This document shows, piece by piece, positions 58,575-64,000 of a stretch of 64,000 nucleotides of DNA. This stretch comes from Deltaproteobacteria bacterium. Lineage in GTDB: Bacteria > Myxococcota_A > Polyangia > Polyangiales > Sandaracinaceae. The DNA is taken from the NCBI GenBank assembly GCA_017303575.1, contig JAFLCL010000010.1, positions 1 through 64,000 of the forward strand, in the 5' to 3' direction. The stretch's first letter is position 1; each line of letters opens with the position of its first letter. A program made the translations under genes and the position numbers. The notes beneath the pieces were generated by a model that was not told the origin of the DNA, ran no database searches, and saw only the letters and a list, made by a program, of their open reading frames with translations.

Positions 58575-60365
58575 TCAGCCTCCCAGGGCACGGAGGATGT
58601 GCTCGAGCTCCGCGCGCAGTGGTCCGCTCTCGGCCGCGGCCTCGCGACGAAGCATCTCCCGCGCGTCCGGCTGATCGCTGCGGAGGAGGTTCTCCCGAGC
58701 CACGTCCTTGTCCTGCCGATCGCCGTTCCTGAACGCCTCGATCAGGAGCTCGACCGCCTCCACGCGGTTCACCTTGCCGATCGACGCGAGCGCGGCGCGT
58801 CGCACCTCGGGCTCGGGCGACTCCCGGTAGATGCGCGAGAGTGGATCGAGCGCGTGCACGAAGTGGAGCGACTGCACGCACCCGAGCGCCTCGCGTCGGA
58901 CCTCGGGTGCGGTGTCGGCGAGGCCCTGCGCGATGGAGACGAAGGAGCGCTTGAAGAAGAGCTTGCGTGTGGCCTTCATGGCGGCGGCCCGCACGCGCAG
59001 GTCCTCGTGCGACATCATCTTCTCGAGCGGCGCGAGGCACACGTAGAGCTCGACGGACCCGAGCAGCTCGGCGAGCTCGGTGGTCGTCTGCACGCCTGGC
59101 GTTCCCTCCGACGTACCGAGCTGCTTGAGTCGCACGAGCATCGCGCGCCGGCGCTGGAAGTCCGCCCAGCGCCGATCGAGCGCGACGTCGATCATCGTCT
59201 CGGCGGGATCGCCGCCCTGCTCCCACTCGAGCACGTCCAGGATCCAGATCTCGGGATACGCCGTCGCCATGCGCAGGTAGTCGGGAAAGCCCTGCATCGG
59301 GGTGGGATCGTCGGGCATCGCCTCGAGGCGCTTGGCGAGGCGCTCGTAGCGAGCCTTGCGCTTGTCGCCGAGCTCGAGCGTCGAGAGCTTGCCGTAGAGC
59401 GCGCGCACCTTGCCGTAGAGGCCGAGCTCGTTGAAGCCGTCGATGGCCGCGGCGAACGCGTTCTCCGCCATCTCGGGGCTGCCGCCGTCGGCGAGCACAC
59501 GCTCGCCCTGCTGCATGCTCGCCTCCGCACCCTTGAACCGGTAGTGGCGCGCGTACGGCATGCCTTGTCGTCGCGAGTAGTCGGCGGCCTCGCGGAAGAG
59601 CGTCGCGGCGGCGTGCAGCTCGTTCCTCTGCATCGCGAGGGCTTGGAAGTCCTCGTAGTACTGGATGACGTAGTACTTGAGGCCGTCCTCTCGGAGGATG
59701 CGGATGCAGTTGAGGTAGCCCTCGGCGAGGTTCTCGAAGCTGCCTTCCTTGCCGATGGTGAGGAGCACGCCGTAGCAATCGAACGCGCGCTCGCGCTGGC
59801 CCTTGGCCTCGAAGCCATCCGCGGCCGCGGTGAGCAAGTGCATCGCGTGCACGATCGCCTTGCGTCCCGCGCCGCGATCGCCGAGGCGCAGGCACGCGCG
59901 CCCGAGGTTGAAGTGCACGAGGCCGGCCGTGTAGAGGTCGCTCGAGAGGCGCGGATCGGACGCGAGTCGATCCCAGAGCACGCGCGCGCCGCGATCGTTC
60001 TTCACGATCTCGCACTGGATGGCCGCATGCCCGAGCCAGCCCGCGTCCTCGAACGACTGCGCCGCGCCCGCGTGATCCTTGGCGTCGACCTGCACGCGCG
60101 CGCGATCGAGGGGCATCGAGGAGGCGTTGAACGCGCCGTTCTTGTCTCCGAGGTAGAGGCGGGCCGAGGCGGCGGCGCGCGTGCGGCCGAGCGCTGCGTA
60201 CGAGCTCGCCATGTCCTTGACGACGTTCTTGAACTCGTCCTCGGTGACGTTCGCGCGCGACGCGAGCTGCCAGAGGCTCACCAGCGCCTCGTCGTACTGG
60301 CGCGTCTCCATCGCGCGGCGTGCACGCTGCTCGGTCGCGCGCTTGTCGAAGGTTGCCGAGCTCAC
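58575..60365 (-). CDS. TPR/HEAT-repeat protein of the MoxR-VWA operon
   Basis: This 596-aa soluble protein is wholly helical. The N-terminal two thirds have TPR-like pairs (SLWQLASRAN, AAQSFEDAGWLGHAAIQCE, LVHFNLGRACLRLGDRGAG). The last 170 residues have HEAT-like repeats (DLRVRAAAMKATRKLF, APEVRREALGCVQSL, EPEVRRAALASIGKV). Such a protein would serve as a scaffold or as the client-binding arm. The start is GTG at 60365, overlapping the stop of the VWA gene by four bases (GTGA), so the two are translationally coupled. That position, after a RavA-like ATPase and its VWA partner, suggests it belongs to the same complex. Confidence 0.65.
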   Translation of the reverse strand: MSSATFDKRATEQRARRAMETRQYDEALVSLWQLASRANVTEDEFKNVVKDMASSYAALGRTRAAASARLYLGDKNGAFNASSMPLDRARVQVDAKDHAGAAQSFEDAGWLGHAAIQCEIVKNDRGARVLWDRLASDPRLSSDLYTAGLVHFNLGRACLRLGDRGAGRKAIVHAMHLLTAAADGFEAKGQRERAFDCYGVLLTIGKEGSFENLAEGYLNCIRILREDGLKYYVIQYYEDFQALAMQRNELHAAATLFREAADYSRRQGMPYARHYRFKGAEASMQQGERVLADGGSPEMAENAFAAAIDGFNELGLYGKVRALYGKLSTLELGDKRKARYERLAKRLEAMPDDPTPMQGFPDYLRMATAYPEIWILDVLEWEQGGDPAETMIDVALDRRWADFQRRRAMLVRLKQLGTSEGTPGVQTTTELAELLGSVELYVCLAPLEKMMSHEDLRVRAAAMKATRKLFFKRSFVSIAQGLADTAPEVRREALGCVQSLHFVHALDPLSRIYRESPEPEVRRAALASIGKVNRVEAVELLIEAFRNGDRQDKDVARENLLRSDQPDAREMLRREAAAESGPLRAELEHILRALGG

Positions 60366-61948
60366 GGGCGTCCTCCGGGCGGCGCGCCCAGCAGCTGACC
60401 GAGCTCCTTCTCCGCGGCCTCGAGATCCGCGAGGCGCTGCTCGTTCTCGCTCGACGGCGGAACCGATCGACGCCCGGGCGGGATCGACGTGCGACCTTCG
60501 CCCTTGCCCTTGGCGTGCGCGTCGCCGGCGGCGTCGTCGACGATATCCATGGCGCGCTTGGCGCGCTCCTCGCGCTGCTCGAGCGCGGCCTGAGTGACGA
60601 TCTGCACCTTGTGGAGGCGGGGCAGGTACTCGAGATCGAGCTCGCCCGAGCTCGGCAGCATGAAGATGCCGTAGAGCTGCGCGTGCGCGCGCAGGCGCTC
60701 GATCGCGTCCATCGGCACGTGACACTCCGCGTGCGTCACGAGGTAGAGCGTCACGCTCTTCTTCTCGCGCTTCGCGAGCCGAGCGACCTCGTTCGCCAGC
60801 AGGCCGAAGACCTTCGCGTAGTTGCGCCCGTGCTCGCCCTTGAACGAGAGCACGTACGGGATGTCGACGCCCTGTGCCTTCTTCTTCGCCCGCGCCTGGT
60901 GGAGCTCGTAGAGGCGCGAGTCGAAGAAGCGGAAGAACACGTCCTCGCCGCGGAGCTGGAGCTTCTTGATCAGCGTGAGCGCGAGGCCCCGCGCGAACAC
61001 GCTGCGCTGCCCGCGCATCGAGGCCGTCGTGTCGACGCAGAGGTAGTGACAGCGCCGCTCGTCCTCGCGCGTCTTGTCGCGCGAGTAGTAGAAGACCTCG
61101 TTCTCCGAGTAGCGCTGATCGAAGAGATCCTCGTCGTACGCGAGCTCCGAGAGCATGAGCGAGTCGAGCGAGCCGCGTCGCGCCAGGCCTGCGTAGCCGT
61201 CGGTGGAGAACGTCTGTGCGCCCGTCGCGCGTCGCGTCTCGAGCACGGACGGAAGCAGATCGAGCGAGAAGTTCACCACGTCGTTGGCGTCGGGGCTCTC
61301 GAGGACGTTGAGCAGATCGACGGCGCCGAACGCGCTCGCCGCCGTCGCGTCGGCCCCGAACATCCCGAGCAGGCGCAGCGTGTCGAGGTCGATCTGCTCG
61401 ATCGAGGTGAGCAGACGAACGCTCTCGTTCACGAGGTGGAAGAGGAACGACGCATCGGCCCGGCGGTCGCTGGCGGAGAAGAGCTGGAGCAGGCGCGCGT
61501 CGAGGCCCGAGTAGACCTCGGGATCGACGGGCACGGGCACCGCGACGGGTCGACGACCGGGCCCGAGGTGTCGCTCGTACACGGGCCCGAGCACACGCAG
61601 GAGCACGACGACCACGAGCGCGTCCGAGAGCTTCCAGCTGCGGGACTTCTCGACCATCTCGGTCTGCGCGATCTCGTGGAGCAGCTTCTTCCAGCTCTCG
61701 AGCCCGCGCTGCACCTCGGGGGGCAGGCTCGCCTTCTCCATCGAGCGACGCAGACGCAGGTCGGACGGCGCATGCACCAGCAGGAGACCGAGGTCGTGCA
61801 CGCACCAGAAGGGCACCGCGAGCCCCACGCGCGCGAGCGAGTTGCGCCACTGCGCCGCGCGCACCGCGAGCATCGGATTGTCCGCCTCGACGAGCGAGAA
61901 CCCGAGGCTCCCGACGTCGCGCGACTGCTCTGCCGTGAGCGAGATCAT
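60362..61948 (-). CDS. VWA-domain protein, ViaA/CoxE-like partner of the MoxR ATPase
   Basis: This is a 528-aa protein. A long helical N-terminal half precedes a von Willebrand A domain (about 320-450). The MIDAS motif is YLCVDTTASM, a variant of DxSxS with Thr at the middle position, so metal binding is plausible. The C-terminal tail is charged, with a coiled-coil-like end. MoxR/RavA ATPases typically pair with a VWA protein encoded next to them (RavA with ViaA in E. coli). The gene starts four bases after the ATPase stop, supporting this pairing. A role as a chaperone or in metal-cofactor insertion is inferred. Confidence 0.72.
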   Translation of the reverse strand: MISLTAEQSRDVGSLGFSLVEADNPMLAVRAAQWRNSLARVGLAVPFWCVHDLGLLLVHAPSDLRLRRSMEKASLPPEVQRGLESWKKLLHEIAQTEMVEKSRSWKLSDALVVVVLLRVLGPVYERHLGPGRRPVAVPVPVDPEVYSGLDARLLQLFSASDRRADASFLFHLVNESVRLLTSIEQIDLDTLRLLGMFGADATAASAFGAVDLLNVLESPDANDVVNFSLDLLPSVLETRRATGAQTFSTDGYAGLARRGSLDSLMLSELAYDEDLFDQRYSENEVFYYSRDKTREDERRCHYLCVDTTASMRGQRSVFARGLALTLIKKLQLRGEDVFFRFFDSRLYELHQARAKKKAQGVDIPYVLSFKGEHGRNYAKVFGLLANEVARLAKREKKSVTLYLVTHAECHVPMDAIERLRAHAQLYGIFMLPSSGELDLEYLPRLHKVQIVTQAALEQREERAKRAMDIVDDAAGDAHAKGKGEGRTSIPPGRRSVPPSSENEQRLADLEAAEKELGQLLGAPPGGRP

Positions 61949-61952
61949 CGGC

Positions 61953-63131
61953 TCACTGAGAGAACTTGCCGGACTGGAACACGTGGCCGAGGAGCTGATC
62001 GACGCGGCCGATCGCCTCTTGTGCGGGGCGCGTGTTGATCGCCGAGAGCGCGGCCTTGATCTCGTTCAGCGCCTTGAGCTGGCTGAAGAGCTGGATGTCC
62101 GAGAGCGGTCGGTCGCCCGTGAGCAGATCGCGGATGCGGTTGATCTCCTCGAGCAGCGCCCCGATGCCCACGTCCGTCGCGCCGACACGTCGGGCCTCGG
62201 GGTGCTCGCGGTACCAGGTCTCGAGCACGGGGCCGACGATTCCGTCGAGGATCTCGGCCTGATCGAGGTTGTTCCACGTGTGCTTGAGCAAGAAGAAGTC
62301 GCTCGGATCGGGCGCCGCACGGTTGTCGAGGAACGCGCTCGCCACGAAGAGCTTGAGCATCTTCACCGCGCGGCGATCCGAGATGGACACGCCCTCGGCG
62401 CGGATCTGGAAGACCAGGCCCTTGTACTGCGAGAGGAACGACTCGGGGACCTGGCGCATGCGCTCCGCGAGGAAGACGTGGAGGCCGCGGAGATCCTGCG
62501 CCGCGAGGAACGGCTGGAGGCGATCGTACTCGCCCGTGATCTTCGAGACCTCGTGCTCGAGGCCGCGCACGAGCAGCTCTTGGAAGTGGTAGCTGTCGAG
62601 GTTGTCGCTCTTGTAGCGGATGAGGAATCGATCGAAGACGGCCATGAGGTCGTCGTCGTTGGGCACCTCGTTCGACGCGCCGAAGCACGACACGAGCGGC
62701 ACCTTCACCACGCTCGAGCCCACGGTGTAGAGGCGCTCGTTCAGCACGCTCAAGAGCGAGTTCAGGATGGCGCTGTTGGCCTTGAAGACCTCGTCCAGGA
62801 AGACGATGTCCGACTGCGGCAGCATGCCGTCCATGCGCCTCTGGTACTGGCCCTGACGGAACGCCGTGATGTCGATCGGGCCGAAGATCTCGTTCGGCTC
62901 CGTGAAGCGCGTCAGCAGGTACTCGAAGTACTTCGCGTCGACGAGCTTCGCGAACATGCGGATCACCGCGCTCTTGGCGGTGCCCGGCGGGCCGATGAGC
63001 AGCATGTGCTCGCCCGCGACGGACGCGACGAGCATGAGCCGCACGGTCTCGGACTTGCCGAGGAAGCTCGACTCGAGCTTCTGCGAGACCATCTGGAGGC
63101 GCTGGAGGATCGGCGGGACGGGGAGGGCCAT
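61953..63131 (-). CDS. MoxR-type AAA+ ATPase, RavA-like
   Basis: This is a 392-aa AAA+ ATPase. Walker A is GPPGTAKS and Walker B FLDEVFKAN. LTRFTEPNEIFGPID and ILNSLLSVLNER match RavA of E. coli closely, and FGASNEVP is the sensor-1 strand. The second half is helical, as in RavA. These ATPases act with VWA partners on membrane complexes or metal enzymes. The following gene encodes such a VWA protein. ATG at 63131 precedes the first conserved helix; longer frames would read through the dispersed repeat at 63160-63280 and are rejected. That repeat separates it from the next gene upstream. Confidence 0.85.
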   Translation of the reverse strand: MALPVPPILQRLQMVSQKLESSFLGKSETVRLMLVASVAGEHMLLIGPPGTAKSAVIRMFAKLVDAKYFEYLLTRFTEPNEIFGPIDITAFRQGQYQRRMDGMLPQSDIVFLDEVFKANSAILNSLLSVLNERLYTVGSSVVKVPLVSCFGASNEVPNDDDLMAVFDRFLIRYKSDNLDSYHFQELLVRGLEHEVSKITGEYDRLQPFLAAQDLRGLHVFLAERMRQVPESFLSQYKGLVFQIRAEGVSISDRRAVKMLKLFVASAFLDNRAAPDPSDFFLLKHTWNNLDQAEILDGIVGPVLETWYREHPEARRVGATDVGIGALLEEINRIRDLLTGDRPLSDIQLFSQLKALNEIKAALSAINTRPAQEAIGRVDQLLGHVFQSGKFSQ

Positions 63132-63159
63132 GTCGTCTCTCGAATCGTGGTGGCGTGTT

Positions 63160-63280
63160 GGGGGAGCCAGCCGGCGGGGCGAAGCCCCATGAGGCGCGAG
63201 CGATGGAGGAGCGAAGCGACGAAGGAGCGATGGGGGTGCGGGGGTCGGGCCCCCGCATCGAGCGCCGGAGGGGCGCGAAA
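63160..63280 (-). repeat. Dispersed structured repeat, copy B, between the right-edge gene and the RavA-like gene
   Basis: This element of about 121 bp nearly matches 45447-45569. It holds GGGGCGAAGCCCC, GCGGGGGTCGGGCCCCCGC and a CGCC-type stem. Read on the minus strand it begins directly after the stop codon (TAG) of the right-edge gene, as copy A begins at the stop of pyruvate kinase. It ends about 29 bases before the RavA-like start. Confidence 0.85.
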
Positions 63281-64000
63281 CTACGAAGGGAGGAAGGCAG
63301 GCTCGTGCGGCAGGGCGTGGGCGAGGAGGCCCTGCATCTCGGCGAGCGCGGCCCGGGGCACGCGCGGACGAAACGCCTCCGCGCGTCGCTGGAGGATCGC
63401 GCGGTGGTCGTCGTCGAACGCGTGGAGCTCGCGGATGGCGCGCTCGTCGTCGAACGTCGCCACGAGCAGCGCCGCGTAGCGGATGGCGCCGGGATCGACG
63501 AGCTCGCGCACCGTCGGCGTCTGCGCGCGACCGTCGAGCGCACACACGAGGTGCATCTCGAGCACGAGCTGGAGCGCGATGGAGAGCAGCATCGGCTGCT
63601 CGACGAGACTGGGCTCGACGATCGCGACCCCGAGCACCGCCGCAGCCTGCCATTCGTCTCGGAGGAGATGACCGGCGACCGCGCCTCGGATCGCGCGATC
63701 CGAGAGCGCGGCGAGCGTCGACGTCGAGAAGCGGAAGCCCTGGTTCGAGGGCGCCCGCAAGAGCTGGGTGACGGGCGAGCGCAGCTTGAGATCGTGGAGC
63801 AGCCCCGGGAGATCGAGGCCGAGCATGCCGACGTCGCCTTCACGCTGGAGGATGTTCTCGAGCGGTCGGGTCGTCTCTTCCTGCCGCACGAAGCGGATCG
63901 TGGGCAGCGCGACGACGTTCGCGGGCGGGCGACGTCCGAAGAACCGGTAGGTGTAGGCCCAGTTCTTCACCACGACGTCTTTGCGTCGGATGTGCTCGAA
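63281..64000 (-). CDS. Uncharacterised protein upstream of the RavA-like gene (5' end beyond the window)
   Basis: At least 230 residues are visible. The frame stays open to position 64000, with residues FEHIRRKDV directly before the GTG at 63973, so the true start is probably outside the window. The protein is mixed alpha/beta, with LRSPVTQLLRAPSNQGFRFS, then a Leu-rich helical part (SIALQLVLEMHLVCAL). I do not recognise a family. It precedes the MoxR-like operon on the same strand and may be a fourth component. The stop codon touches a dispersed repeat. Confidence 0.5.
   Translation of the reverse strand, partial: FEHIRRKDVVVKNWAYTYRFFGRRPPANVVALPTIRFVRQEETTRPLENILQREGDVGMLGLDLPGLLHDLKLRSPVTQLLRAPSNQGFRFSTSTLAALSDRAIRGAVAGHLLRDEWQAAAVLGVAIVEPSLVEQPMLLSIALQLVLEMHLVCALDGRAQTPTVRELVDPGAIRYAALLVATFDDERAIRELHAFDDDHRAILQRRAEAFRPRVPRAALAEMQGLLAHALPHEPAFLPS

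Noticed and set aside
63132..63653. N-terminal extension of the RavA-like ATPase through the intergenic region
   Set aside because: It would translate the dispersed repeat and overlap the upstream gene; ATG 63131 starts the conserved fold.
1..64000. tRNA genes, rRNA genes, CRISPR arrays, transposases and phage genes
   Set aside because: I looked for T-loop-like sequences, regularly spaced direct repeats and transposase-like proteins and saw none.

Overview
The window is very GC-rich DNA, densely packed with genes on both strands. Most secreted proteins are lipoproteins with Asp/Ala-rich linkers after the lipobox. There are Hanks-type Ser/Thr kinases, a PAS-rich hybrid histidine kinase, MopE-type Cys/Asp repeats and FG-GAP/VCBS-like propellers. 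This combination points to a predatory or soil myxobacterium (Myxococcota), most like the Sandaracinus group; the genus is an inference from style, not from a marker gene. No rRNA, tRNA, CRISPR array, IS element or phage gene was seen.

The most striking region is 103-16015, a sterol biosynthesis locus. Seven plus-strand genes run almost without gaps: an NAD-dependent 3-beta-HSD-like dehydrogenase and a Rieske oxygenase (together resembling the bacterial C-4 demethylation pair SdmB/SdmA), a geranylgeranyl-reductase-family flavoprotein, a squalene-monooxygenase-like domain fused to an oxidosqualene cyclase (1163 aa), a second squalene-monooxygenase-like domain fused through a degenerate cyclase-like region to a squalene synthase (1203 aa), a short-chain polyprenyl diphosphate synthase, and a CYP51 fused to a ferredoxin. 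A sterol-desaturase-family enzyme lies on the opposite strand at 14747-16015. Read as a pathway: isoprenyl diphosphates to FPP, squalene, oxidosqualene, a lanosterol- or cycloartenol-type sterol, then 14-demethylation, 4-demethylation and further desaturation or reduction. The two fusions share an N-terminal architecture and look like paralogues in which different parts have decayed.

Region 16-23 kb holds propeller lipoproteins, an M23 peptidase with MopE and FG-GAP repeats, and an EthD-like protein. Region 23-32 kb holds a bifunctional aldolase/dehydrogenase, a halogenase-like flavoprotein, a siderophore-interacting protein behind a perfect Fur-like palindrome, a large FG-GAP lipoprotein, uridine kinase and an Mla-type ABC ATPase. 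Region 32-39.6 kb holds two radical SAM proteins, a family 2 glycosyltransferase, a methyltransferase and several lipoproteins.

Region 39.7-58.5 kb carries a Ser/Thr kinase, a GH75 chitosanase-like lipoprotein, propeller lipoproteins, pyruvate kinase, IF-1, a glycerophosphodiesterase, a PAP2-like protein with altered motifs, a hybrid histidine kinase and a second Ser/Thr kinase. Region 58.6-64 kb is a minus-strand RavA/MoxR ATPase - ViaA-like VWA - TPR/HEAT protein operon with a fourth gene that runs off the right edge. A structured dispersed repeat of about 120 bp occurs twice (45447-45569 and 63160-63280), each time touching the stop codon of the minus-strand gene in front of it.
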